Origin: Symsagittifera roscoffensis
Taxonomy: Eukaryota; Xenacoelomorpha; Acoela; Convolutidae
DNA: 64,000 nucleotides
Assembly: GCF_963678635.1 (NCBI RefSeq)
Contig: NC_087062.1
Span: 55,130,473-55,194,472, forward strand
Direction of reading: 5' to 3'
Shown here: one piece after another, positions 1 to 11,162 of the stretch
Position numbering within the stretch: the first letter of the stretch is position 1
How the letters are laid out: every line of letters begins with the position of its first letter
Notes under the pieces: model-generated
Seen by the model: the letters and a program-made list of their open reading frames with translations, nothing else
Told to the model about the DNA's origin: nothing
Database searches by the model: none
Translations under genes and position numbers: made by a program

Positions 1-571
1 GTTTTAATTGATAGTATTTTCTTACCTTTTGTAAAATTTTGAAGTTGTGTTGTAAAACTCTGCTCTAGTGCTCGTTTAATTAAAAGTGTATGGGCCGTTC
101 TTCCTCAAGCACTTTTCTCAAAGTAATGCTGGATGATAATAAGTATTCACAATTTTCAGGTTTATTTACATGCTTCTTCGAGCTAAACTATCTAGCAAAA
201 GTTTCTCACGTAAAGAAAATATTTTCGAATTTTTATTTTTTGTTTTCGTTGTTTTTGAAACTTCTCCAATTGTTGTCACAAGCACTTTCGAGTTTTTCTT
301 CGGAAATTATGTTGATGCTGAAAAATAAATTTCTATCGAAATTGTTCTGTTGAATATTTGAAAACTTTCACTCGTGTAATTTGTCCGAGATGGCTTTCAA
401 TTCTTTGATCATTTTTCCTTGCACCTCATAAAATGGTTTGTAATTGATAAATACTTTTGAGCTTTTTCACACTAAAATAGAATCGTGTAGTGGTGCACTT
501 CTAGCTTAAAATCATCTTTTTCCTTCATATTTAAACCGTTTTGTAAATACTTTTGTATTGTACAGAGTAAT

Positions 572-644
572 CGAGTCTGGCAGGATTCGAACCTGCATTC
601 TCCTGATTCGTAGTCTAACGCGTTATCCGTTGCGCCACAGACGC
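572..644 (-). pseudogene. tRNA-Arg(ACG)-like copy, type A, degenerate
   Basis: The loop CTACGAA is kept, but the anticodon stem has a mismatch and the acceptor 5' end reads GCGTCTG instead of GGGTCTG. Confidence 0.75.
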
Positions 645-1313
645 ATGAGGTTAAGTGTTAGTTTTGTTTGGTGCGACATTTTGTTCAATAGCTGTTTGTC
701 AAAAAGGGCTACCCTTCTTGTCTTATGTTTTAAATAGGTTCATGATTTATTAAGATTTGTTTTAATTGATAGTATTCATATCTTTTTTAAAATCTTGAAG
801 TTGTGTTGTAAAACTGCTCTAGAGCATTCAATTTAAATTAAATGGGCCGTTCTTCTTTAAGCAACATACTCAAATTAATGCTGGATGATAACAAGTATTC
901 ACAATTTCTAGGATTTTTAACATGCTTCTTCGAGCTAAACAACTTAGCAAAAGTTTCTCACGGTAAAAAATATTTGCGTTTTGATTTTTTGTTGGTTTCG
1001 TTGTTTGTGAAATTACGCCAATTGTTTTTGCAAGCAATTTGAGATTTTCCTTCGGTGTTTTTGTTGATGCTGAAAAATAAATTTCTATCGAAATTGTTCT
1101 GTTGAATATTTGAAAACTTTCACTCGTGTAATTTGTTCGAAATGGCTTTCAATTCTTTGATCATTTTTCATTGCATCTCATAAAATGGTTTCTAATTGAT
1201 AAACACTTCTGAACTTTTTCACACTAAAGTAGAATCGTGTAGTGGAGCACTTTTAGCTTAAAATTATCCTTTTCATTCATACTCACACTCTTTTGTAAAT
1301 AATAAAATGTAAT

Positions 1314-1386
1314 TGAGTCTGGCAGGATTCGAACCTGCAATCTCTCGATTCGTATTCAGACGCGTTATCCGTTGCGCCACAGACCC
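1314..1386 (-). pseudogene. tRNA-Arg(ACG)-like copy, type A, degenerate
   Basis: The anticodon loop reads ATACGAA and the 3' side of the anticodon stem is altered (TCGAG). The B box GGTTCGAATCC is intact. Confidence 0.75.
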
Positions 1387-1952
1387 ATGAAGGTAAGTGT
1401 TAAATTTTGTTTGAGACGACATTTTTTTCAATAATTGTTTGTCAAAAAGGGCCACCCTTCTTGTCTTATGTTTTAAATAGGTTCATGATTTATTAAGGTT
1501 TGTTTTAATTGATAGTATTTTCATATCTTTTTTAAAATCTTGAATTTTTGTTGTAAAACTCTGCTCTAGTGCTGATTTATTTAAAAGTGTCTGGGCCGTT
1601 CTTCCTTAAGCACTATACTCAAATTATTGCTGGATGATGATAAGTATTCACAATGTCTAGTTGTATAGTAAAACTCTGTTCTACAGGTAGTTTAAATGAA
1701 AGTGTATGGGCTGTTCTTCTTTAAGTGCTTTTTTTCAAAGTAATACTGGATGATAGTAAGCATTCACATTTCTTCTTAATGTATTCTTATCATTTTTCAT
1801 TGCACCTCATAAAATAATTTCTAAATGATAAATAGTTCTGAACTTTTTCACTTTAAAGTAGAATCGTGTAGTGGAGCACTTTTAGCTTAAAATCATCCTT
1901 TTCATTCATATTTAAACTGTTTTGTAAGTACTTTTGTATAGTAAAAAGTAAT

Positions 1953-2025
1953 CGAGTCTGGCAGGATTCGAACCTGCAATCTCCTGATTTGTTGTCAGAC
2001 GCGTTATCCGTTGCTCCACAGACTC
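1953..2025 (-). pseudogene. tRNA-Arg-like copy, short monomer, degenerate
   Basis: The anticodon loop reads CAACAAA, losing U33 and the ACG anticodon. The D arm also has a change (GGAGCAAC). Confidence 0.75.
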
Positions 2026-2714
2026 ATGAGGCGAAGTGTTAGTTTTTGATAGAAGCAATATTTTGTTCAATAACTGTTTGTAAAGAATTGCTACGCTTCT
2101 TGTCTTATGTTTTAAGTAGGTTCATGATTTTTTAAGGTTTTCCCTAATTGATAGTCTTTTCATATCTTTTTTAAAATCTTGAAGTTGTGTTGTAAAACTG
2201 TGCCCTAGTGCTCATTTAACTAAAAGTGTATGGACCGTTCTTTTTTAAGCACTTTTTCAAAGTAATAGTGGATGAAAATAAGTATTCACAATTTCTAAAT
2301 TTTTTCACATTCTCCTTTGAGCTTAACTATTTCGCAAAAGTTTCTCCTGGCAAGAAAATTCTTTTCGAATTGATTTGTTTTTTGGTTTCATTGTTTGTGA
2401 GACTTCGCAAATTGTTGTCGCTAGCAGTTTTCGGTTTTTCTTTGAAGTTTTTGTTGATGTTGAAAAAGTAATTCTTATCGGAAACAATCTCTTGACTTTT
2501 TTGAAAACTTTCACTCGTGTAATTTATTTGAGATGGTTTCCGATTCTTTTATTACTTTTCATTGCACCTCATAAAATGGTTTCTAATTGATAAATACTTT
2601 TGAACTTTTTCACACTAAAGTAGAATCGTGTAGTGGAGCACTTTTAGTTTAAAATCATCCTTTCCATTGATATTTAAACTGTTTTGTAAGTACTTTTGTA
2701 TAGAAAAAAGTATT

Positions 2715-2785
2715 CGAGTCTGGCAGGATTCGAACCTGCAATCTCCTGATTCGTAGTCAGACGCGTTATCCGTTGCGCCACAGAA
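2715..2785 (-). pseudogene. tRNA-Arg(ACG)-like copy lacking its 5' acceptor strand
   Basis: The sequence matches the intact copies from the discriminator to the D arm. It then jumps to 'AAAGTGTTAG', deleting the first acceptor bases and about 11 bp of flank. A T6 run lies downstream on the minus strand (2704-2709). Confidence 0.8.
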
Positions 2786-3455
2786 AGTGTTAGTTTTGTT
2801 TGGTGCGACATTTTGTTCAATAGCTGTTTGTCAAAAAGGGCTACCCTTCTTGTCTTATGTTTTAAATAGGTTCATGATTTATTAAGGTTTGTTTTAATTG
2901 ATAGTATTTTCATATCTTTTTTGAAATCTTGAAGTTGTGTTGTAAAACTCTGCTCTAGTGCTGATTTAATTAAAAGTGTATGGACCGTTCTTTTTTAAGC
3001 ACTTTTCTCAAAGTAATAGTGGATGAAAATAAGTATTCACAATTTCTAAATTTTTTCACATTCTCCTTTGAGCTTAACTATTTCGCAAAAGTTTCTCCTG
3101 GCAAGAAAATTCTTTTCGAATTGATTTGTTTTTTGGTTTCATTGTTTGTGAGACTTCGCAAATTGTTGTCGCAAGCAGTTTTTCTGTTTTTCTTTGAAGT
3201 TTTTGTTGATGTTGAAAAAGTAATTCTTATCGGAAACAATCTCCTGACTTTTTTGAAAACTTTCACTCGTGTAATTTATTTGAGATGGTTTCCGATTCTT
3301 TTATTACTTTTCATTGCACCTCATAAAATGGTTTCTAATTGATAAATACTTTTGAACTTTTTCACACTAAAGTAGAATCGTGTAGTGGAGCACTTTTAGT
3401 TTAAAATCATCCTTTCCATTGATATTTAAACTGTTTTGTAAGTACTTTTGTATAG

Positions 3456-3461
3456 AAAAAA
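3456..3461 (-). terminator. Pol III T6 terminator
   Basis: Six T on the minus strand, just downstream of the intact tRNA-Arg at 3467-3539. Confidence 0.7.
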
Positions 3462-3466
3462 GTATT

Positions 3467-3539
3467 CGAGTCTGGCAGGATTCGAACCTGCAATCTCCTG
3501 ATTCGTAGTCAGACGCGTTATCCGTTGCGCCACAGACCC
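3467..3539 (-). tRNA. tRNA-Arg(ACG), intact cloverleaf
   Basis: Read on the minus strand this is 73 nt. The acceptor stem is GGGTCTG/CAGACTC (one G-T pair), the D arm GCG...CGC contains GGATAA, and the anticodon arm is TCTGA-CTACGAA-TCAGG with anticodon ACG. The variable loop has five bases, the T arm is GCAGG-TTCGAAT-CCTGC, and the discriminator is G. It would read CGU/CGC arginine codons after the usual A34-to-inosine editing. The A box (TGGCGCAACGG) and B box (GGTTCGAATCC) match Pol III promoters. A T6 run begins six bases past the gene. It may be a working gene or simply the best-kept member of the satellite. Confidence 0.8.
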
Positions 3540-4217
3540 ATGAGGTTAAGTGTTAGTTTTGTTTGGTGCGACATTTTGTTCAATAGCTGTTTGTCAAAAA
3601 GGGCTACCCTTCTTGTCTTATGTTTTGAATAGGTTCATGATTTATTAAGGTTTGTTTTAATTGATAGTATTTTCATATCTTTTTTGAAATCTTGAAGTTG
3701 TGTTGTAAAACTCTGCTCTAGTGCTGATTTAATTAAAAGTGTATGGACCGTTCTTTTTTAAGCACTTTTCTCAAAGTAATAGTGGATGAAAATAAGTATT
3801 CACAATTTCTAAATTTTTTCACATTCTCCTTTGAGCTTAACTATTTCGCAAAAGTTTCTCCTGGCAAGAAAATTCTTTTCGAATTGATTTGTTTTTTGGT
3901 TTCATTGTTTGTGAGACTTCGCAAATTGTTGTCGCAAGCAGTTTTCGGTTTTTCTTTGAAGTTTTTGTTGATGTTGAAAAAGTAATTCTTATCGGAAACA
4001 ATCTCTTGACTTTTTTGAAAACTTTCACTCGTGTAATTTATTTGAGATGGTTTCCGATTCTTTTATTACTTTTCATTGCACCTCATAAAATGGTTTCTAA
4101 TTGATAAATACTTTTGAACTTTTTCACACTAAAGTAGAATCGTGTAGTGGAGCACTTTTAGTTTAAAATCATCCTTTCCATTGATATTTAAACTGTTTTG
4201 TAAGTACTTTTGTATAG

Positions 4218-4223
4218 AAAAAA
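4218..4223 (-). terminator. Pol III T6 terminator
   Basis: Six T on the minus strand, downstream of the tRNA-Arg copy at 4229-4301. Confidence 0.7.
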
Positions 4224-4228
4224 GTATT

Positions 4229-4301
4229 CGAGTCTGGCAGGATTCGAACCTGCAATCTCCTGATTCGTAGTCAGACGCGTTATCCGTTGCGCCACAGACC
4301 C
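4229..4301 (-). tRNA. tRNA-Arg(ACG), intact cloverleaf, second copy
   Basis: Identical to the 73-nt copy at 3467-3539, with all four stems paired, anticodon ACG, and A and B boxes intact. It sits 762 bp away in the next monomer and also has a downstream T6 run. Of all the copies, these two look most capable of transcription. Confidence 0.8.
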
Positions 4302-4865
4302 ATGATGTTAAGTGTTAGTTTTGTTTGGTGCGACATTTTGTTCAATAGCTGTTTGTCAAAAAGGGCTACCCTTCTTGTCTTATGTTTTAAATAGGTTCAT
4401 GATTTATTAAGGTTTGTTTTAATTGATAGTATTTTCATATCTTTTTTGAAATCTTGAAGTTGTGTTGTAAAACTCTGCTCTAGTGCTGATTTAATTAAAA
4501 GTGTATGGGCCGTTCTTCCTTAAGCACTATACTCAAATTATTGCTGGATGATGATAAGTATTCACAATGTCTAGTTGTATAGTAAAACTCTGTTCTACAG
4601 GTAGTTTAAATAAAAGTGTATGGGCTGTTCTTCTTTAAGCGCTTTTTTCAAAGTAATACTGGATGGTAGTAAGTATTCACATTTCTTCTTAATGTAATCT
4701 TATCATTTTTCATTGCACCTCATAAAATAATTTCTAAATGATAAATAGTTCTGAATTTTTTCACACTAAAGTAGAATCGTGTAGTGGAGCAATTTTAGCT
4801 TAAAATCATCCTTTTCTTTCATATTTGAACTGTTTTGTAAGTACTTTTGTATAGTAAAAAGTAAT

Positions 4866-4938
4866 CGAGTCTGGCTGGATTCGAACCTGCAATCTCCTGA
4901 GTTGTAGTCAAACGCGTTATCCGTTGCCCCACAGACCA
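4866..4938 (-). pseudogene. tRNA-Arg-like copy, short monomer, degenerate
   Basis: The anticodon loop is CTACAAC (anticodon ACA), the T stem is broken (CTGGCTGG on the plus strand) and the D arm reads GGGGCAACGG. Confidence 0.75.
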
Positions 4939-5628
4939 ATGAGGCTTTGTGTTAGTTTTTGATTGAAGCGATATTTTGTTCAATAACTGTTTGTAAAAAA
5001 TTGCTACGCTTCTTGTCTTATGTTTTAAGTAGGTTCATGATTTATTAAGGTTTTTCTTAATTGATAGTATATTCATATCTTTTTTAAAATCATGAAGTTG
5101 TGTTGTAAAACTGTGCCCTAGTGCTCATTTAAATAAAACTGTATGGACCGTTCTCCCTTAAGCACTTTACTCAAAGTAATGCTGGATGAAATTAAGTATA
5201 CACAATTTCTACATTTTTTTGACATGCTCCTTTGAGCTTAACTATTTCGCAAAAGTTTCTCACGGCAACAAAATTCTTTTCGAATTGATTTGTTTCTTGG
5301 TTTCATTGTTTGTGAGGCTTCGCAAATTGTTGTCGCAAGCAGTTTTGGGTTTTTCTCTGAAGTTTTGTTGATGTTGAAAAAGTAATTCTTATCGGAAACA
5401 ATCGGTTGAATTTTTTGAAAACTTTCCCTCGTGTAATTTGTTCGAGATGGCTTTCAATTCCTTAATCATTTTTCATTGCACCTGATAAAATGGTTTCTAA
5501 TTGATAAATATTTTTGAACTTTTTCTTACTAAAGTAGAACCGTGTAGTGGAGCACTTTTAGCTTAAAATCATCCTTTTCAGTGATATTTAAACTGTTTTG
5601 TAAGTACTTTTGTGTAGTTAAAAGTCAT

Positions 5629-5700
5629 CGAGTCTGGCAGGATTCGAACCTGCAATCTCCTGATTCGTAGTCAGACGCGTTATGGTTGCGCCACAGACAC
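5629..5700 (-). pseudogene. tRNA-Arg(ACG)-like copy with D-arm deletion
   Basis: The anticodon and T arms are intact. The D loop has lost one base (GCAACCATAAC) and the acceptor end reads GTGTCTG. A T4 run follows at 5620-5623. Confidence 0.78.
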
Positions 5701-6390
5701 ATAAGGCTAAGTGTTAGTTTTAGTTTGAAGCGTTATTTTGTTCAATAACTGTTTGTCTAAAAGTGCTACGCTTCTTGTCTTATGTTTTAAGTAGGTTCAT
5801 GATTTATTAAGGTTTGTTTTAATTGATAGTATTTTCATACCTTTTGTAAAATCTTGAAGTTGTGTTGTAAAACTGTGCCCTAGTGCTCATTTAAATAAAA
5901 CTGTATGGACCGTTCTCCCTTAAGCACTTTACTCAAAGTAATGCTGGATGAAATTAAGTATACACAATTTCTACATTTTTTTGACATGCTCCTTTGAGCT
6001 TAACTATTTCGCAAAAGTTTCTCACGGCAACAAAATTCTTTTCGAATTGATTTGTTTCTTGGTTTCATTGTTTGTGAGGCTTCGCAAATTGTTGTCGCAA
6101 GCAGTTTTGGGTTTTTCTCTGAAGTTTTGTTGATGTTGAAAAAGTAATTCTTATCGGAAACAATCGGTTGAATTTTTTGAAAACTTTCCCTCGTGTAATT
6201 TGTTCGAGATGGCTTTCAATTCCTTAATCATTTTTCATTGCACCTGATAAAATGGTTTCTAATTGATAAATATTTTTGAACTTTTTCTTACTAAAGTAGA
6301 ACCGTGTAGTGGAGCACTTTTAGCTTAAAATCATCCTTTTCAGTGATATTTAAACTGTTTTGTAAGTACTTTTGTGTAGTTAAAAGTCAT

Positions 6391-6462
6391 CGAGTCTGGC
6401 AGGATTCGAACCTGCAATCTCCTGATTCGTAGTCAGACGCGTTATGGTTGCGCCACAGACAC
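6391..6462 (-). pseudogene. tRNA-Arg(ACG)-like copy with D-arm deletion, duplicate
   Basis: Same sequence and same D-loop deletion as the copy 762 bp to the left. Confidence 0.78.
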
Positions 6463-7149
6463 ATAAGGCTAAGTGTTAGTTTTAGTTTGAAGCGTTATTT
6501 TGTTCAATAACTGTTTGTCTAAAAGTGCTACGCTTCTTGTCTTATGTTTTAAGTAGGTTCATGATTTATTAAGGTTTGTTTTAATTGATAGTATTTTCAT
6601 ACCTTTTGTAAAATCTTGAAGTTGTGTTGTAAAACTCTGCTCTAGTGCTCGTTTAATTAAAAGTGTATGGGCCGTTCTTCCTCAAGAACTTTTCTCAAAG
6701 TAATGCTGGATGATAATAAGTATTCACAATTTCCAGCTTTATTTACATGCTTCTTCGAGCTAAACTATCTAGCAAAAGTTTCTCACGGTAAGAAAATATT
6801 TTCGAATTGAATTTTTTTTGTTTTCGTTGTTTTTGAAACTTCTCCAATTGTTGTCGCAAGCACTTTTGAGTTTTTCTCCGGAGTTTTTGTTGCTGCTGAG
6901 AAATAAATTTCTATCGAAATTGTTCTGTTGAATATTTGAAAACTTTCACTCGTGTAATTTGTTCGAGATGGCTTTCAATTCTTTGATCATTTTTCCTTGC
7001 ACCTCATAAAATGGTTTGTAATTGATAAATACTTTTGAGCTTTTTCACACTAAAGTAGAATCGTGTAGTGGAGCACATCTAGCTTAAAATCATCTTTTTC
7101 CTTCATATTTAAACCGTTTTGTAAGTACTTTTGTAAAGTACAAAGTAAT

Positions 7150-7191
7150 CGAGGCTGGCAGGATTCGAACCTGCATTCTCCTGATTCGTAA
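7150..7191 (-). pseudogene. tRNA-Arg 3' half, cut at the anticodon
   Basis: Only the 3' half remains (anticodon, T arm, acceptor 3' strand). Sequence 5' of about base 33 is replaced by the VPS50-derived segment. Because 'G.AA.AATTC' is shared by both parents, the exact joint is uncertain by a few bases. Confidence 0.85.
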
Positions 7192-7598
7192 TAATTCTAC
7201 TGTCCTTAAATGTCTCGGTGATTTTTTTTTCTCTCAAGTTCTTCTCAGAAAACCAGTCAAAACCCCAAAATTTCAAGCGCTTTTCTCTTCCAACTGAAAA
7301 AAGTTGGTTGTTCAAATTTGCCAATTGTCGATTAAAGAGCTGGTTTTTGGGACTGGCAATAACAATTAGGTTTAAAGAGTTGTTGAAATTCATCGTCTTA
7401 AAAATTATGCAATTTTTTCAATGAGGAAAAACTCTTTTTCCAGAAATTGTTTTACAGGACAAACTTATATATTTCGGCAGTTTCGCTTTTGATTTGTACT
7501 TTTTGAAGTTCACTTCAAGCTTTTTTGGCAAAAGTGAAAGCAACATCAAAAACAAGCTAGTTGACTGTTGGTCAAAATGGATTTTAACGTAAAAGGAA
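7192..7598 (+). pseudogene. VPS50: Captured VPS50 exon end plus intron 1 start
   Basis: This segment matches the VPS50 gene at about 36,005-36,434 in the same orientation. It contains the last roughly 25 coding bases of the first visible VPS50 exon ('TTCTACTGTCCTTAAATGTC'), the splice donor, and about 400 bp of the following intron. Examples are the AACTGAAAAAAGTTGG stretch and the 'AACAAGCTA(G/C)TTGACTGTTGG' end. Small indels and substitutions separate the copies. On the left it breaks into the anticodon loop of the type A tRNA copy at 7150. On the right it joins the type B monomer at 'AGTACAATGGGG'. It cannot encode VPS50 here because only a few codons are present. Confidence 0.9.
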
Positions 7599-8188
7599 CT
7601 AGTACAATGGGGGTGTTATCAATTGAAGATGCTCTCAAGTTCTTCTTAATGGCTTCCAGTTTGCTTTACATAACTTTTGTTTTGAATCACTTTTTCAAAG
7701 TATTGTAGTTGGTTATTAAAACCCTGTTATAGAGCTCAACAGTTAAAAATGTATGGGCTGTTCTTCCTTAAGCATTTTTTTCACAATTTCTAGGTTTTTT
7801 AACATGCTTTTTTGAGCTTAACTATTTCGGAAAAAGGCCTCACGGCGAAATACAATTTCGAAATATTTTTTTTGGTTTTTTAAAAACTATGCCAATTGTC
7901 GTCGGAAACAATTTTGGGTTTTTCTTCGGAGTTTTTGTTGACGCTGAAAAGTTGGTTTTTATCGAAAACGTTCTGTTGAAATTTTTACACATTTTTTTTT
8001 GTGTATTTTGTTTGAGATGGCTTTCAATTATTTAATCAGTTTCAATTGCACCTCATAAATTGGTTTGATCATAATTAGTTTTGAACTTTTTCACACCAGA
8101 ATCGTGTAGTGGAGCATATTTAGCTTAAAATCTTCATTTTCTTTCATATTTAGAAGTTTTGGAAGTACTTTGTTAAGTAAAGAGCAAT

Positions 8189-8261
8189 CGCGTCTGGCAG
8201 AATTCGAAACTGCAAACTTCTGATTCGTTGTCAGACTTGTTATTCGTTGCGCAACAGACCC
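8189..8261 (-). pseudogene. tRNA-Arg-like copy, strongly decayed
   Basis: The B box is altered (plus-strand AATTCGAAAC), and the D arm carries the ATTCGTTGCGCAAC variant also found in the hairpins. Confidence 0.7.
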
Positions 8262-8936
8262 ATGAGGTTAAGTGTTAGTTTTTGATTGAGGCAACATTTT
8301 GTTAATAACTATGTGAAAAGTTGCTACGCTTTTTGTCTAGTTTCAAGTAGATTCATGATTTATTAAGGTTTGTTTTATTTGATAGTATTTTTATATCACT
8401 TTTCATAATATTGAAGTTGTAGAGCGAAATTCTGCTCTAGAGCTCATTTAATTAGAAGTGTATGGTCCGTTCTTACTTAAGCACTATTCTCAAACTAATG
8501 CTGGATGATAAAAAGTATTCACAATTTTTAGGTTTTTAACATGCTTTTTCGAGCTAAACTAAAAGTTTCTCACGGTAGAAAATATTTTCGAAGTGATTTT
8601 TTTGGTTTCGTTGTTTGTGAAATTACGCCACTTGTTATCGCCAGCAGTTTTGGAATTTTCTTCGAAGTTTTTGTTGATGCTGAAAAAGTATTTTTTTAAT
8701 CGAAAACGTTCTGTTGAAGTTTTTGAACACTTTCCCTCGTGTAATTTGTTTGAGATGGCTTCCAGTTCTTTAATCACTTTTCCTTGCACGTCAAAAATTG
8801 GTTTTGAAATGATTATTAGTCTCGAATTTTTGCATAGTAAAGTAGAATCGTGGCGTGGAGCATCTTTAGCTTAAAATCATCCTATATATTCATCTTTTAA
8901 CTGTTTTATATCTCTTTTTGAATAATCAAAAGTAAT

Positions 8937-9009
8937 AGAGGCTGGCAGCTGTCGAATCTGCAATCTGCTGATTCGTAGTTAGACGCGTTATCAGTTGCGC
9001 TACAGAACC
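8937..9009 (-). pseudogene. tRNA-Arg-like copy, type B
   Basis: The T arm is altered by AGCTGTCGAATCT on the plus strand. The acceptor reads GGTTCTG and the anticodon stem is partly unpaired, although the ACG loop is kept. Confidence 0.72.
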
Positions 9010-9976
9010 ATGATGGTCTCTGTCGGTTTTCGATCCAATCAAATTTTTGTTCCTTAAATGTTCGTCCTAATGTCCAACGCTTCTCCTCTTATGTTTTTTA
9101 GGTTCATATTTCTTAAGGTTTGTTTTTTTTCGATAGTATTTTCGAACAGATTGTATAGAGTCTTTCTTTTTTATTCGTAATTAGTCCTATTTAACCTAAA
9201 AATGAAAGCCTACAAATGAGAAGAAACTCATTTCTAAGTAACAACAGCTTTTTTATGTTGTTTGTCGTGACTTTATACCTCGATCCTTTATCTTCTTTTT
9301 TCATTTTTCTGAAAGTGCTGATACAAAAGTAGTAAAGTAGTACAATGGGGGATGTTATCAATTGAAGATGCTCTAAAGTTCTTCAAATTGGGTTTTAGTT
9401 TGCTTACATTACTTTTGTTTTGAATCACTTTTTCAAAGTATTGTAGTTGGTTAGTGTAAACTCTGTTCTAGAGCTCAACAATTGAATTTTTATGGGCTGT
9501 TTTTTCTTAAGCACTTTTTTCAAGATACGCTGGATGATACTAAGCATTCACAATTTCTAGGTTTTTTAACGTGCTTCTTTGTGCTTAACTATTTCGCAAA
9601 AGTGTCTCACGGCAAAAAAAAATTCGAAATACTTTTTTTTTGGTTTTTTTGTTTGTGAAACTACGCCAATTGTTGTCGGAAACAGTTTTGGGTTTTTCTT
9701 CGGAGTTTTGTTGATCCTGAAAAGTTAGTTTTTATCGAAAACGTTCTGTTGAACTTTACACATTTCACATTTTCACTCGTGTAATTTGTTTGAGATGGCT
9801 TTCAATTATTTAATCACTTTTAATTGCACCTCATAAAATGGTTTGTAATTGATAAACACTTTTGAACTTTTTCACACTGAAGTAGAATTGTGAAGTTGAA
9901 CTCTGTTAGCTTAAAATCATCCTTTTCATTCATATTTCAACTGTTTTGTAAGTACTTTTGTATAGTAAGAAATATT

Positions 9977-10049
9977 CGATTCTGGCAGGATTCGAACCGG
10001 AAATCTTCTGCTTCGTAGTCAGACGCTTTATCAGTTGCGCCACAGACCC
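9977..10049 (-). pseudogene. tRNA-Arg(ACG)-like copy, type A, degenerate
   Basis: The anticodon loop reads CTACGAA. The acceptor 3' strand, the T stem (CCGGAAATC on the plus strand) and the D stem carry changes. Confidence 0.72.
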
Positions 10050-10359
10050 ATGAGGCGTTGTGTTAGTTATTGTTGGAAGCGATATTTTATTCAATAACTG
10101 TTTGTCAAAAAGCGCTACGCTCCTTGTCATACTTTTAAGTAGGTTCATGATATATTAAGGTTTGTTTTAATTGATAGTATTTTCATATCTTTTTAAAAAT
10201 CTTGAAATTGTGTTGTAAAACTCTTCCCTAAAGCTGATTTAATTGAAAGTGTATGGCCGTTCTACGAAGCACTTTTCTCAAAGTAATGCTGGATGATAAG
10301 TTTTCACAATTTCCATGTTTATTTACATGCTTGTTCGAGCTTAACTATTTCGGAGTTTC

Positions 10360-10401
10360 GCGCAACGAATAACGCGTTGTCAGTCGCGTTATTCGTTGCG
10401 C
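10360..10401. repeat. Half-tRNA palindrome 1
   Basis: Seventeen-bp inverted arms (GCGCAACGAATAACGCG) with an 8-base centre. The right arm continues into the 5' end of a tRNA-Arg-like gene ('CAACAGACCC'). Confidence 0.9.
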
Positions 10402-11089
10402 AACAGACCCATGAGGTTAGGTGTTAGTTTTTGATTGAGGCAACATTTTGTTAATAACTATGTGAAAAGTTGCTACGCTTCTTGTCTAGTTTCAAGTAGA
10501 TTCATGATTTATTAAGGTTCGTTTTATTTGATAATATTTTCATACACTTTTCAAAATCATGAAGTTGTATAGCGAAATTCTGCTGTAGACTTCATTTAAT
10601 TAGAAGTGTATGGTCCGTTCTTCCTTAAGCACTATTCTCAAATTAATGCTGGATGATAATAAGTATTCACAATTTTTAGGTTTTTATCATGCTTTTTCGA
10701 GCTAAACTATTTAGCAAAAGTTTCTCACGGTAAAAATTATTTTCGAAGTGATTTTTTTGGTTTCGTTGTTTGTGAAATTACGCCAATTGTTGTCGCAAGC
10801 AGTTTTGGATTTTTCTTCGAAGTTTTTGTTGATGGTGAAAAAGTAATTTTTATCGAAAACGTTCTGTTGAAGTTTTTGAACACTTTCCCTCGTGTAATTT
10901 GTTTGAGATGGCTTCCAATTCTTTAATCACTCTTCATTGTACGTCAAAAAATGGTTTCTAAATAATTATTAGTTTCGGATTTTTGCATAGTAAAGTAGAA
11001 TCGTGACGTGGAGCATCTTAAGCTTAAAATCATCCTATTTATTCATCTTTTAACTGTTTTATATCTACTTTTGAATAATCAAAAGTAAT

Positions 11090-11162
11090 AGAGTCTGGCA
11101 GCTGTCGAATCTGCAATCTGCTGATTTGTAGTTGGACGCGTTATCAGTTGCGCTGCAGAACC
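11090..11162 (-). pseudogene. tRNA-Arg-like copy, type B
   Basis: The loop CTACAAA gives anticodon ACA. The anticodon stem is TCCAA/TCAGC with three mispairs, and the T stem pairs four of five. Confidence 0.72.

Larger units (their letters stand above)
5093..6616. repeat. Recent exact tandem duplication of one monomer
   Basis: Positions 5093-5854 and 5855-6616 read as the same 762 bp wherever I compared them, including private variants such as the one-base deletion in the D arm of the tRNA-like copy ('GTTATGGTTGCG'). Other neighbouring monomers differ at many positions, so this is the youngest step visible in the block. Confidence 0.85.
1..7191. repeat. Array block 1: about 762-bp type A monomers
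   Basis: The tRNA-like copies start at 572, 1314, 1953, 2715, 3467, 4229, 4866, 5629, 6391 and 7150. The spacings are 742, 639, 762, 752, 762, 637, 763, 762 and 759. The two short monomers, ending with the copies at 1953 and 4866, share a second partial start ('CTCTGTTCTACAGGTAGTTT'). Each is followed by long monomers, so the block has a loose higher-order order of one short plus two or three long units. Confidence 0.88.
7599..10359. repeat. Array block 2a: mixed type A and B monomers
   Basis: Monomers of both families alternate here, with tRNA-like copies at 8189 (decayed type A), 8937 (type B) and 9977 (type A). The type B monomer segment with 'AAATGAGAAGAAACTCATTT' first appears here, near 9215. 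No coding sequence is supported. Confidence 0.8.

Noticed and set aside
90-353. Recurring small ORFs in the satellite (words like FFELNYFAKVSHG), here and in most monomers
   Set aside because: Starts, lengths and frames change from copy to copy, indels are not in threes, and overlapping ORFs occur on both strands. This is shared ancestry of noncoding monomers, not a protein family.
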